A DNA stretch of 64,000 bases from Actinacidiphila yeochonensis CN732 (GCF_000745345.1 NZ_JQNR01000005.1:4588001-4652000), one strand, 5' to 3'. Shown: positions 17,444-25,868, numbered from the stretch's first letter. Notes: generated from the sequence alone by a model not told the origin. Numbers and translations: made by a program.

Positions 17444-17963
17444 GTCCTCCCCGCGCCCGCGGGGGTAGTCCAGCCGCGGACTCGTCCCACTCCGGCGGGC
17501 AGACGTCCTCCCCGCGCCCGCGGGGGTAGTCCCCGCCCCTGTAGCGGGCACGAACCACCCCCCGAGTCCTCCCCGCGCCCGCGGGGGTAGTCCTCGGGGT
17601 GCTGCTGCTGGCCGATTTGCATGAGCGTCCTCCCCGCGCCCGCGGGGGTAGTCCCGCCGGTACAGTGGGGACCGCTGAGCCCACCTGGGTCCTCCCCGCG
17701 CCCGCGGGGGTAGCCCGATGATCAGGAGGTCCGTACTGGTCGGCTCCGGGGTCCTCCCCGCGCCCGCGGGGGTAGCCCGGTGGACCCCAGGTAGACGACG
17801 CTCGGGCCGCGGTCCTCCCCGCGCCCGCGGGGGTAGCCCATCGAACCCTGTACCGGGGGTGGCAGCAGTGCCCGTCCTCCCCGCGCCCGCGGGGGTAGCC
17901 CGTCCTACGGGCACCAGACGGTCAAGACGGTGACCCTCCTCCCCGCGCCCGCGTGGGTAGCTC
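17444..17963 (+). CRISPR. CRISPR array 2, type I-E, 9 repeats / 8 spacers
   Basis: Repeats of 28 bases start at 17444, 17505, 17566, 17627, 17689, 17751, 17812, 17874 and 17936. They begin GTCCTCCCCGC and end GGGGGTAGTCC or GGGGGTAGCCC. Compared with array 1 four positions differ, all outside the CCCCGC/GCGGGG stem. Repeats 1-4 end TAGTCC and 5-8 end TAGCCC; repeat 9 is degenerate (GCGTGGGTAG). The leader is thus on the left next to cas2. Spacers are 33 or 34 bases. Spacer 1 (17472-17504) matches cas3 of this locus exactly. Confidence 0.97.
17472..17504 (+). other. self-targeting spacer against cas3
   Basis: First (leader-proximal, most recent) spacer of array 2. It begins AGCCGCGGAC and ends CGGGCAGAC and is the reverse complement of cas3 bases 9426-9458 over all 33 positions. 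Confidence 0.95.
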
Positions 17964-17990
17964 CAGTCAGCCGGGTACGGCGGTGGGACA

Positions 17991-18044
17991 CGAAGACCTC
18001 CATGCGGTGTGGGCCTGGGCAGCTCCACCGCATGGAGGTCTTCG
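17991..18044. terminator. 19-base-pair hairpin between array 2 and the convergent gene
   Basis: CGAAGACCTCCATGCGGTG (17991-18009) pairs perfectly with CACCGCATGGAGGTCTTCG (18026-18044) around a 16-base loop. Its place between the array trailer and the 3' end of the leftward gene at 18092 suits a bidirectional terminator. It is longer and less GC-rich than most terminators here. Confidence 0.65.
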
Positions 18045-18091
18045 CCGTGATCAAGTGCTGACGGCGTCAACAACGCTCGTGGTCAGTACGG

Positions 18092-19771
18092 TTAGTCGCC
18101 TCCGCCTCCGGAGCCGCCACCGGAGCCGCCGCCGTCACCTCCGCCGGAGCCCCCGCCGTCGCCGCCGCTGCCTGAGCCGCCGTCTCCGCTGCCGCCGCCG
18201 TACCCGCCGGAGCCGTCACCGCCTCCGCCGTAACCACCGTCGCCTCCGCCGTAACCGCCGTAGCCGCTGTCGCCGCCGTAACCTCCGTCGGAGGAGCCGC
18301 CGTACCCGCTGTCACCCCCGCCGTAGCCGTCGCCTCCGCCGTAGCTGCCGTCGGAGGAGCCGCCGTCGTCGCCGGAAGCCGCGGCGCTGCCGTCATCGCC
18401 CGAGTCCGACGCGGCGGCCGAGTCCGTGCCGTCGTCGCCGGGTGCGGACGCGGCGGCCGCATCCCCTGCTGGGGCTGCCGGGGCTGCGGGGGCCGCCGGA
18501 GCGGAATCCGCAGGGGCTGCCGGGGCGGAATCCGCCGGGGCTGCCGGGGCTGCCGGGGCTGCCGGGGCGGCGGCAGGAGCCGCGTCGTCTGCGGCAGCGG
18601 GAGCCGCCGCAGCGGGTGCGGCCGGTGCGGCCGGTGCTGCGGGGGCCGCCGGTGCTGCGGGAGCCACCGGTGCCGCCGGTGCCGCGGGGGCCGACGCGGT
18701 CGTGCTCGTGGTGGTCGCGCCCCAGGGCGAACCCAGCATCGCGCCCGGCGTGCCGGCGATCGACCCGCTGTAGGCGCTCGCGGAGACGCTGGTCCCGGGC
18801 GGCCCGGAGATGCTCGCGGGAGCGGCGCCGGGCGCCTGTGCCGTGGCGGTTCCGCCGTCGGGAGCCGAGGCGGTCGCCGAGGAGACGCCGCCGAGCGGGC
18901 CGCCGATGCCGGTCGAGGTGGCCGAGGTCGGTCCGGAGCTGCTGGTGGCGGACGCCTGTGCGTTGCTGCCGCCGGCTTCGCTGCCGGCCGCGGACGAACC
19001 GGCCGCGGAGGTGCTCGCCGACGCGCCGGTCGCGCCGATACCGGCCTTGGCGGCGCTGCCGAGCGGCCCCGAGGCCGCGCTCGCGGAGGTGTCGCCGCCC
19101 GGGCTGGAGGCCGCCGCCGAGGAGGAGACGGCGCCGGAGTCCGCGTTGGCGCCGGAGAACCCGCCGCCCTTGGTGCTCGCGGAGGAAGCGGCGCCGGCCT
19201 GGCTGGAGCCGCTGGTCGCGTTGGCGCCCTGGCCGCCGCCGTAGGCGTCGGATGAGGCGGTGCCCTTGCTGGTGGACGCGTTGGAGTCGGCGCCGGAGCC
19301 GCTCCCGGTCGCGGTGGCGTCTCCGACCGAGAGGCCGCCGCCGGGACCGGCCTTGGCGGCGCCCGCGCCGGCCGAGTTCGTACCGCTGCCGTACGCGTCG
19401 GCACCCGCGCCGGTCTTCCCGTCTCCGACGCTCGCGCCGGCGGCGGCCGGGGCGCCATGGGAGCTGTTCCCGTAGGTCGCCCCGAGTCCTATCGCGCCGG
19501 ACTCCGGCCCCGAGCCGTTGCCGCTCCGGCCGGCCTGCCCGCTGCTGTCGCTGCCGTACGAGCCCGCCCGTGCCCCGCCGTTCGCACCCGGCGGATCCGC
19601 GAGGGCGCCCCCGGTCAGGTGCAGGACGCTCAGCACCGACGTCGCGGTCAGGATCGACGCCGTGCGCAGCGCGCGCCCCTTTCGGCCTCCCCCCGTACGG
19701 TCCGCCGGCCGGCCCGTACGGGTCACCGGAGGTCGGGCGCCATCCTCCGGTGACGACTCTTCTGCTGCCAT
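18092..19771 (-). CDS. secreted low-complexity Gly/Ala/Ser/Pro-rich protein
   Basis: I do not recognise a family. The 559-residue product has a charged N-terminus, a hydrophobic export segment (LRTASILTATSVLSVLHLTGGALA, about residues 36-58), then four low-complexity blocks. First come Gly/Ser/Ala/Asn repeats (SYGSDSSGQAG, GANATSGSSQAGAASSA), then a Thr/Ser/Ala stretch, then an AAPAAPAAP run of roughly 80 residues with DSAPAAPADSAPAAP, and last a C-terminus of GYGGGDG/GSGGGDG repeats. This layout resembles structural or wall-associated proteins rather than enzymes. ATG 19771 has GAAAGGAAG upstream. The composition would make any wrong frame look open, but the signal segment and ribosome site support this one. 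Confidence 0.6.
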   Translation of the reverse strand: MAAEESSPEDGARPPVTRTGRPADRTGGGRKGRALRTASILTATSVLSVLHLTGGALADPPGANGGARAGSYGSDSSGQAGRSGNGSGPESGAIGLGATYGNSSHGAPAAAGASVGDGKTGAGADAYGSGTNSAGAGAAKAGPGGGLSVGDATATGSGSGADSNASTSKGTASSDAYGGGQGANATSGSSQAGAASSASTKGGGFSGANADSGAVSSSAAASSPGGDTSASAASGPLGSAAKAGIGATGASASTSAAGSSAAGSEAGGSNAQASATSSSGPTSATSTGIGGPLGGVSSATASAPDGGTATAQAPGAAPASISGPPGTSVSASAYSGSIAGTPGAMLGSPWGATTTSTTASAPAAPAAPVAPAAPAAPAAPAAPAAPAAAAPAAADDAAPAAAPAAPAAPAAPADSAPAAPADSAPAAPAAPAAPAGDAAAASAPGDDGTDSAAASDSGDDGSAAASGDDGGSSDGSYGGGDGYGGGDSGYGGSSDGGYGGDSGYGGYGGGDGGYGGGGDGSGGYGGGSGDGGSGSGGDGGGSGGGDGGGSGGGSGGGGD

Positions 19772-19790
19772 GCGCGGCTTCCTTTCAACG

Positions 19791-19845
19791 ACACGTTCCT
19801 GGCACGTTCCTGACGCGTTTTTGACGTGTTCCCGGCGTGTTTCCC
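19791..19845. repeat. 11-base degenerate tandem repeats
   Basis: About five imperfect units (CACGTTCCTGG, CACGTTCCTGA, CGCGTTTTTGA, CGTGTTCCCGG, CGTGTTTCCCC) lie directly upstream of the low-complexity protein gene and may be regulatory sites or slippage products. Confidence 0.5.
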
Positions 19846-19967
19846 CGCCCGTTCCACAGGCCGCTCCTCGTACCGACTGCACCAGCAGCACCGGTGTCCT
19901 CGGTGGTGTCGGCCGCACCGACACCTTCGCGTACCGCCTTCCCGTTGGGCAAGGGCTCACGCGCGGA

Positions 19968-20014
19968 CCGCGCCCCGTACCCGCGCCGGTGGTAGGGGCG
20001 GGTACGGGGCGCGG
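19968..20014. terminator. 17-base-pair hairpin
   Basis: CCGCGCCCCGTACCCGC (19968-19984) pairs perfectly with GCGGGTACGGGGCGCGG (19998-20014) over a 13-base loop. It lies between the IS110 right end and the low-complexity gene, so it would stop leftward transcription leaving the element. Confidence 0.6.
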
Positions 20015-20073
20015 AGGTGGGGCCGACGCCGTCGGGGGGGGTGCCTCTATGTCTTTCGTCAAGTTTGGGGTGG

Positions 20074-21282
20074 TCATGCGGTGGCTGCATCGGATTGGGG
20101 TGGGTCGTAGAAGGTTCCGTCGCGGAGCATGGCGAACAGGACGCTGATGCGGTGGCGGGCGAGTCGGAGGAGGGCTTGGGTGTGGGTTTTGCCGCGGGTC
20201 CGGCATTTGTCGTAGTAGGTGCGGGAGGCGGGGTCGTGGAGGGCGGCGAAGGCGGAGAGGAACATCGCGCGTTTGAGCTGGCGGTTCCCGCTTCTGGGGG
20301 CGTGCTCGCCGTGGATCGAGGTTCCGGAGGATCTGGTCGCTGGTGCCAGGCCGGCGTAGGAGGCGAGGTGGGCGGCGCTCGGGAAGGATCTGCCGTCGCC
20401 GACGGTGACCAGGAGGACTGCGGCGGTCCTGACGCCGACGCCGGGCAGTGACGTCAGGACCTGGGAAAGAGGGTGGGCCTCCAGGAGTTCGCTGATCTGG
20501 GCTTCCAGGGCTCGGCGTTGCTCGTGGACGGCCGCGAGGGAGCGGGCCAGGGACGGGACGACGATGTCAAGGGTGCCGGTGCCGGGGACGGTGACGGTCT
20601 GTTCGTCGAGGGCGTCGAAGATGTCGTCGATGAGTCGGGTGGCCATGCGGGGGGCCTTGGGGCGGATCAGTTCGACGAGCTTGCGGCGGCCGGCTGTGCG
20701 TAGGGCGGTCGGGGATCCGTGGCGTTCCAGGAGCCAGGTGACGGCCTGGTGGTCCAGACGCGGGCCCAGGACGCGTTCGAGGCTGGGGTGGAACTGGGTG
20801 AGCAGGCCGCGTATCCGGTTGGAGGTGCGGGTGGCCTCTGCTGCGAGGTCCTGGTCGAAGCCGATGAGGACGGTGAGTTCGGCGGTGATCTCGTCGGTGA
20901 GTTCCAGCGAGCGCAGGGTGTGGGGCATGGTGCGGGCGGCGTCTGCGATCACTGCGGCGTCTTTGGCGTCGGTCTTGGCCTCGCCCGGGTAGAGGTCGGC
21001 GATCCGGCGCATGGCAAGGCCCGGCAGGTAGGCGACCCGGCAGCCCGCGTCGCGGGCCACGGCCAGTGGCAGGGCGCCGATCGAGGCGGGCTGGTCCACG
21101 ACCACCAGCACGGTGCCGAACTTCGCCGCGAGCTTGCCGAAGACCGCCCGCAGCTTCGGTTCGCTGTTGGGCAGCTGCTTGTCGAAGACCGTCTTGCCGG
21201 TCGGCGTCAGGCCGTGCCCGTGGTGGGTGCTCTTGCCGACGTCCAGTCCGAGGAAGACGCCCACACCGCTTGTGTCGATCAC
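20074..21282 (-). CDS. IS110-family transposase (DEDD and Tnp_20 domains)
   Basis: Recombinase of about 402 residues. The N-terminal RuvC-like DEDD domain begins FLGLDVGKSTHHGHG and includes VVVDQPASIGALPLAVAR and GEAKTDAKDAAVIAD. The C-terminal Tnp_20 domain shows LTSLPGVGVRTAAVLLVTVGD, LASYAGLAPATRSSGTS and the conserved serine segment APRSGNRQLKRAMFLSAFAAL. Length and motifs are complete, so it may be active. GTG 21282 is preferred to the upstream ATG 21339, which adds an unrelated 19 residues. IS110 recombinases use a bridge RNA from the element end to choose target and donor. Confidence 0.9.
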   Translation of the reverse strand: MIDTSGVGVFLGLDVGKSTHHGHGLTPTGKTVFDKQLPNSEPKLRAVFGKLAAKFGTVLVVVDQPASIGALPLAVARDAGCRVAYLPGLAMRRIADLYPGEAKTDAKDAAVIADAARTMPHTLRSLELTDEITAELTVLIGFDQDLAAEATRTSNRIRGLLTQFHPSLERVLGPRLDHQAVTWLLERHGSPTALRTAGRRKLVELIRPKAPRMATRLIDDIFDALDEQTVTVPGTGTLDIVVPSLARSLAAVHEQRRALEAQISELLEAHPLSQVLTSLPGVGVRTAAVLLVTVGDGRSFPSAAHLASYAGLAPATRSSGTSIHGEHAPRSGNRQLKRAMFLSAFAALHDPASRTYYDKCRTRGKTHTQALLRLARHRISVLFAMLRDGTFYDPPQSDAATA

Positions 21283-21490
21283 CGTGCCCCCACATGCTCG
21301 TTGCCTGCTGGCCTGGGCATCGGGGCCGTTCTCGCGCATCCACGTTATGCAGACCTGCCGCCCGCGGATGGCCGGGCATTGCGCCGGGCCGGGCGGCGGC
21401 CGGACCTCTCATCAGCGTCTCCGACGGCACCCCTCGGGCCCGGTGACACCACCCCCCAGGTCATCCGATCGACAGGGGGCAAAAGTCATA
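21283..21490 (-). ncRNA. candidate IS110 bridge RNA region
   Basis: In the IS110 group a bridge (seek) RNA is transcribed from the non-coding end upstream of the transposase. Here the flank upstream of the GTG is 208 bases, holds no convincing gene and has several GC-rich inverted segments. The assignment rests on position and family knowledge; no fold was computed. Confidence 0.4.
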
Positions 21491-21557
21491 CCGGGCCCGG
21501 AGGCCAGCGGCCCTCTTGCAGGACCACGAAAAACATAACGGGGGCGGCGGGCCGGGG

Positions 21558-21580
21558 GCTGGCGGTGCGCACCCGCCAGC
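21558..21580 (-). terminator. hairpin after the GH97 gene
   Basis: GCTGGCGG and CCGCCAGC form a perfect 8-base stem with a 7-base loop, 2 bases after the stop of the leftward GH97 gene. Confidence 0.55.
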
Positions 21581-21582
21581 GG

Positions 21583-24303
21583 TCAGTTCGCGCAGGTGAG
21601 TTGGGCCAGCCCCCAGTCGGCGTGGTCGTAGTTCTTGCCGTCGCCTCCGTCACCGGCCGCCAGTGTCAGGGTGTGCACGCCGGTGACGTCGGCGGTCAGG
21701 TCGGTCGCGTCCTGGCCGCCGTGGAGCACGCCGGTGGCCGCGAGCTGCCTGCCGTCGCCCAGCACGGTGAACGTGACGCTGCCCTGCCCGCTGGTCTCGT
21801 CGTCGACGCCGACGTGGGCCTCGAAGCGGGTGCAGCGGCCCTGGACGTCGATCTGCACCTGGGCCGGCGCGTTCATGCCCAGGCCCTTCGGGTACACGGT
21901 GGCGCCGATGGTCAGGGGGTGTCCGTCCTGCCCGCCGGCCTCGCCGTTGGACTGGTCGCGCTCGACCGGCCCGTAGCCGTTGGTCTCGGTGAGGAAGGGC
22001 TGGTCGCTGGCGTAGACGGTGCCGTGCAGCGGGATGGAGACCCGCGCGATCTCCTCGACGTGGATGGGCGGTGCCTTCCCGCCGGCCGGGTTGGCGTAGG
22101 TGGCCACCACGGGTACGTCGACCTCGCCGCCGGGCTGGTCCTTGCCGACCGTCACGGTCCAGCGGCCGTCGAGCGCCCTGCCCGCCGGCAGCGAGCCGGC
22201 CGTCACGTCCCGGCCCGAGGCGGTCCAGCCCGCGGGGAGCCGGTCGCGGTCCACCGTCAACCGCACCTGGCGCAGGGCCGTTCCCTGCGGCAGTTCGAAC
22301 GTCGCGTCGATCCCGACCTTCGCGCCGGGGCCCGCGGTCGTGGCCGACGGGTCCAGGGCCAGGGAGGTGGCGGGCGCCGTGATCACCGGATGGTCGCAGT
22401 CGGTACGGCCCTTGGTCGCGGGGCAGGCCAGGGCGACGAACCCGCCGTTGGCGGCTGCCGGGACGTCGAGGGTCTCCTTGGCGGTCACCGTCCGCACGGT
22501 GCGCTGGAGTTGGCCGTCGCTGTCGCCGACCGTCTCCAGTAGCCACGTGCCCTTGCCGAGGAAGCCGAGCGGTGCCGTCATCGTGTCGCCCGGGCCGGCC
22601 AGGATGCCGCCGACGAACCAGCGGTCGCCGTTGCGGCGGGCTATGACGGCCTGCCGGTCGCCGGCCGGCTGCTGGCCGGGGCCGCCGGATACCAGGTGCG
22701 TCTCGTCCCAGGTGGTGGGGAGCTGTTCGAGGTAGCGCTCGGCCACCGGTTGGGCGGCGAACCCCTCGGGGTTGTCGCCCAGCGACGTCCAACCGGACTC
22801 GTAGACCACGGGAAGGGCCAGCTCGTGCGCCAGGGAGTCCTGCCGGTTCGGGCGGGAGAACCACGTCGGGGTGTAGTCCATCGAGCCGACGATGTTGCGG
22901 GTGAAGGCGAGGAAGATGTCGCGGGTCGGGTTCTGCCCGTTCTCCTCACCGCGGACCGCCTCGACGCTCATCACCTGCGGCCAGGTGCGCTGCAGGCCGC
23001 GGGGGATCGTCGCGCCGTGGAAGTCGACCATCAGCCGGAGCCTCGCCGTGTCCCGCAGAATCGCGTCGTACCACTGGAAGGTGGACTGGGAGTCGGAGTA
23101 CATGTAGTCGACCTTGACGCCCGCGACGCCCCACGCCTTGACCTTGGGGAGCCAGTCGTCGCGCTGCTGCTGCGTCTTGAGGTCGTTCCAGTCGAACCAC
23201 AGGATCACGTCCACACCGCGGGCCCGCGCGTAGCGGACCAGCTCCGGGACCCAGCTCGCCTGCCATCCGGCGTCCACCAGGGTGTACTGGAGCCCGTGTT
23301 CGGCGGCGTAGTCCACGAAGTCGCGCTGCCGGTCGTAGTCGCCGGGGCTCGAACCGTCGCTGAGCCAGGACCAGTCGTCCACGCCCGGCCGTATCCAGGA
23401 GGTGTCCTCGACCTTCGAGGGCGGCGCGAGGTCGTCCACGAGGGTGGAGCCGACCAGCGTGTCCAGGTCTCCCACGATCGCCGTGCGCCACGGCGTCGCC
23501 AGCGGCCCCTGCGAGGTGACGGGCGCGTCGTCCGCGAGCGCGACGGAGTACGCGCCGCTGCCGTCCACATGGTCGAGGTGGCTGCCGGAGTACCGGCCGT
23601 CGACGTCCGCCTCCGTCAGCAGCACGTATGTGCCGCCGACCTGGAACAGCGTCGGGTAGCCGAACGAGCAGGTGTCGCCGGTGCAGGTCCGGGGCTGCGC
23701 AGTGTTGGCCGCGCCCGCGGTGGTCTCGGTGCGCTCGGTCTCGTAGCTGGTCGCGTAGGGCTGGACCCATGCCTCGGCGTCCGTCGGCAGGTCGAACGTC
23801 GACGCCTCCTGGGTCACGGTCACCGTGCCCTTGTCGTCCAGCAGGTACCGGTAGGCCACACCGTCGTCGGACACCCGCACGGCGACGCCCAGTTGGGCTC
23901 CGTCGGCGCCGCGGAAGGTGAACGTCGCCTCCCGCATGGTGGCCGAGCGCCGCAGCTGCTTCCCCGTGGTCATCCGGTAGGACTCGTGAACCGTGCGATC
24001 CTGACGTCTGATCAGTTCCAGACCCGTCGTCAGATCGTGCTGGTCGGTACGGATGCCGAGTCGGCCCGGCAGCAGCACGGGCGCGCCGCCGCGGTCGACC
24101 GCGAGGTGGAGCTCGCCCGCGGAGTCGAGGTCGAGCTGCGCGGTGAGCGTCGAGCGGCCGGGGTCGTCCACCGTCCACGTGTCGGTCGAGTGCGGTGCGG
24201 CGGTGGACGGCGCGGCAGCCGCCACGACCAGTCCGCTGCCCAGCAGCGCCGACAGGGCCACGCCGGTCACCACCCGCCGGAGTCTTTCACGCCTGAGTCG
24301 CAT
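21583..24303 (-). CDS. secreted GH97 family glycoside hydrolase with NPCBM domain
   Basis: Exported retaining or inverting alpha-glycosidase (alpha-glucosidase or alpha-galactosidase, SusB-like), about 906 residues. A signal peptide (RRVVTGVALSALLGSGLVVAAAAPSTAAP) is followed by the GH97 N-terminal beta-sandwich (about 45-300), the TIM barrel (about 310-600: YTLVDAGWQASWVPELV, VILWFDWND, AGVKVDYMYSDSQ with the likely catalytic Asp, MVDFHGATIPRG, VMSVEAVRGEEN) and the GH97 C-terminal domain. A NEW3-like segment and a final NPCBM carbohydrate-binding domain (about 770-906, YPKGLGMNAPAQVQIDV, HVGVDDE) complete it. ATG 24303 has AAAGGA upstream. Substrate specificity cannot be told from sequence. 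Confidence 0.9.
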   Translation of the reverse strand: MRLRRERLRRVVTGVALSALLGSGLVVAAAAPSTAAPHSTDTWTVDDPGRSTLTAQLDLDSAGELHLAVDRGGAPVLLPGRLGIRTDQHDLTTGLELIRRQDRTVHESYRMTTGKQLRRSATMREATFTFRGADGAQLGVAVRVSDDGVAYRYLLDDKGTVTVTQEASTFDLPTDAEAWVQPYATSYETERTETTAGAANTAQPRTCTGDTCSFGYPTLFQVGGTYVLLTEADVDGRYSGSHLDHVDGSGAYSVALADDAPVTSQGPLATPWRTAIVGDLDTLVGSTLVDDLAPPSKVEDTSWIRPGVDDWSWLSDGSSPGDYDRQRDFVDYAAEHGLQYTLVDAGWQASWVPELVRYARARGVDVILWFDWNDLKTQQQRDDWLPKVKAWGVAGVKVDYMYSDSQSTFQWYDAILRDTARLRLMVDFHGATIPRGLQRTWPQVMSVEAVRGEENGQNPTRDIFLAFTRNIVGSMDYTPTWFSRPNRQDSLAHELALPVVYESGWTSLGDNPEGFAAQPVAERYLEQLPTTWDETHLVSGGPGQQPAGDRQAVIARRNGDRWFVGGILAGPGDTMTAPLGFLGKGTWLLETVGDSDGQLQRTVRTVTAKETLDVPAAANGGFVALACPATKGRTDCDHPVITAPATSLALDPSATTAGPGAKVGIDATFELPQGTALRQVRLTVDRDRLPAGWTASGRDVTAGSLPAGRALDGRWTVTVGKDQPGGEVDVPVVATYANPAGGKAPPIHVEEIARVSIPLHGTVYASDQPFLTETNGYGPVERDQSNGEAGGQDGHPLTIGATVYPKGLGMNAPAQVQIDVQGRCTRFEAHVGVDDETSGQGSVTFTVLGDGRQLAATGVLHGGQDATDLTADVTGVHTLTLAAGDGGDGKNYDHADWGLAQLTCAN

Positions 24304-25182
24304 GCATGTCCTTTGCCGTGGACTGCCGGACGCCGCCGGAAGCGATCCCTGCTCTGTCTCCACTACGGGCTCGACAGTCGTTGGATGAACAACTACGAAC
24401 GTTTTCCGAGGTTTTCCATCACATGTCACCGGAGTCCCACACGTGCGTCAAGCGTTTGGACCGAGTTGGATCGAGCTCGCCGCGGCTGGCTCCCGCTCGT
24501 GCCGCGGGTGGTGCCGACGGACGGGCCCGGCGCGGGCGGCACCGGACGGTCGTGGGCGGGGCGGACCTCGTCCCGGAAGCACGGCTGCCGGCCCGGCGCG
24601 GCTTGGACCTCATCGGCGGTGCCCGGCGCGGGGCAACGCCTCGGCCGGGCGGACCTTCACCGCGCGGCACACCTCGGCCGGGCGGACCCTCACCGCGGGG
24701 CGTGTGACGCGCGGGCGCGGGCTGCTCGCCCGGGCGCCCGGGAAGAGCGGCTGGCAGCCGCCGAGCGGGCGGGCCGCGCCAGCCGCGGCGGCGTCCAGCG
24801 CCTGGTCGGCGGCGCGACGTGGGAACCCCGAGGCGCCCCGACGTCGCCAAGACCCCCGACGTCCCCGGTGAGGGCGATGGCCGCGTGTGCCGCGCGCGTG
24901 CTGACCGCGGCGCGGCCGGAGACGGTTCCACCCTCGAACGGCGGCCTCCGGATCCAGGCCGCGGCCTCCCCGCTCCCGGCTCCCTGGCCTCCCCGCTCCC
25001 GGTCGGCGGCGCCGGGGCGGCCCCTGCCTGCCGTGGTCCGCCCGCAGGGGGAGGGTGCGGGGGTGGGGCGGGGCGGCGCGCCGAGCTGTGGGCCTTCACG
25101 CCGGCGGCCCGGGTGTCCGGGCCGGTCCGGTGGTCGACGTCCGTCTGGGCGGGCCGGGAAGGCGCGCCCCGGCGATCACACC
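24304..25182. other. long gap without a recognised gene
   Basis: The first 120 bases are AT-richer (around TCGTTGGATGAACAACTACG) and probably hold the promoter of the leftward GH97 gene. The remaining 750 bases are GC-rich with open frames on both strands, none with family motifs. A 26-base direct repeat lies at 24639-24697. Confidence 0.5.
24639..24697. repeat. two direct repeats, 33-base period
   Basis: The 26-base unit starting CCTCGGCCGGGCGGACC occurs at 24639-24664 and 24672-24697 with one difference (T/C). Confidence 0.7.
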
Positions 25183-25818
25183 TCAGACGTTCTTGATCGC
25201 CGAGATGTCGAAGTTGAGCTTGATCTTGTCGGAGACCAGGACGCCACCGGTTTCCAGCGCGGCGTTCCAGGTCAGGCCCCACTCGGAACGTGAGATCTCC
25301 GCCTTGCCCTCGAAGCCGACCCGCTCGTTCCCGAAGGGGTCCTTGGCGGCGCCGTTGAACTCCAGGTCGATGGTGAGCGGCTTCGTGGTGCCGAGGATGG
25401 TCAGGTCGCCGGTGATGCGGTAGTCGTCGCCACCCAGGGCCTCTGCCGCCGTCGACCGGAAGGTCATCGTCGGGAACTCGTCCGTCGTGAAGAAGTCGGC
25501 GCTCTTGAGGTGGCCGTCGCGGTCCGCGGAGCCGGTGTCGATGCTGTCCATCGTGACGTCGAGGGTCGCCGTGGACCGCTCCGGAGCCACGCCGTCCAGG
25601 TGCAGCGAGCCGGTGAACTCGGAGAACTTGCCCTTGACGTTGGTGACCATGGCGTGGCGCGCGACGAAGCCGATGGTGGAGTGTGCCGGGTCGAGCGTGT
25701 AGTCGCCGGTCAGGGCGGCCAGGGCGGGGTTCACGGCCGACGGCGTCGCGGCGGTGGTGGTGGCGGTGGCGGTGGCGGTGCTGGTGCCGGCAGTGCTCTT
25801 GCGGCTGAAGATACCCAT
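25183..25818 (-). CDS. YceI family protein
   Basis: YceI/lipocalin-like protein of about 211 residues that may bind isoprenoids or other amphiphiles. The domain (about 38-208) shows DYTLDPAHSTIGFVARHAMVTNVKGKFSEFTGSLHLD, ATLDVTMDSIDTGSADRDGHLKSADFF, and C-terminal EISRSEWGLTWNAALETGGVLVSDKIKLNFDISA. The N-terminus is a Thr/Ala run, without a clear signal peptide, unlike the periplasmic E. coli member. AGGAG precedes ATG 25818. A dyad at 25869-25882 suggests MarR-type control, known for YceI genes in Streptomyces relatives. Confidence 0.9.
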   Translation of the reverse strand: MGIFSRKSTAGTSTATATATTTAATPSAVNPALAALTGDYTLDPAHSTIGFVARHAMVTNVKGKFSEFTGSLHLDGVAPERSTATLDVTMDSIDTGSADRDGHLKSADFFTTDEFPTMTFRSTAAEALGGDDYRITGDLTILGTTKPLTIDLEFNGAAKDPFGNERVGFEGKAEISRSEWGLTWNAALETGGVLVSDKIKLNFDISAIKNV

Positions 25819-25868
25819 GACGTGCTCCTGGGGACGGGCGCGACTCCGGGGTGGAGCCTCGACATTCT

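Larger units (their letters stand above)
20048..21490 (-). mobile_element. IS110-family insertion sequence
   Basis: One transposase gene (20074-21282) with a short 3' flank and a 208-base 5' flank, about 1.44 kb in total. Imperfect inverted ends are visible: TATGTCTTTCGTC at 20048-20060 and, on the other strand, TATGACTTTTGCC at 21490-21478 (10 of 13 match). IS110 elements usually lack true terminal repeats and target duplications, so the ends are approximate. Confidence 0.7.

Noticed and set aside
17533-17935. Further self-matches of the remaining array 2 spacers
   Set aside because: By eye, none of the other seven spacers matched a sequence in the window; a full search was not possible.
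24419-25182. Possible extra gene between GH97 and yceI
   Set aside because: Several frames are open, but none has a recognisable domain, a good ribosome site or a sensible amino acid composition.
22696-25293. Long rightward frame opposite the GH97 gene
   Set aside because: It is antisense to the GH97 gene, whose domains and signal peptide are unambiguous, and has no family motif.
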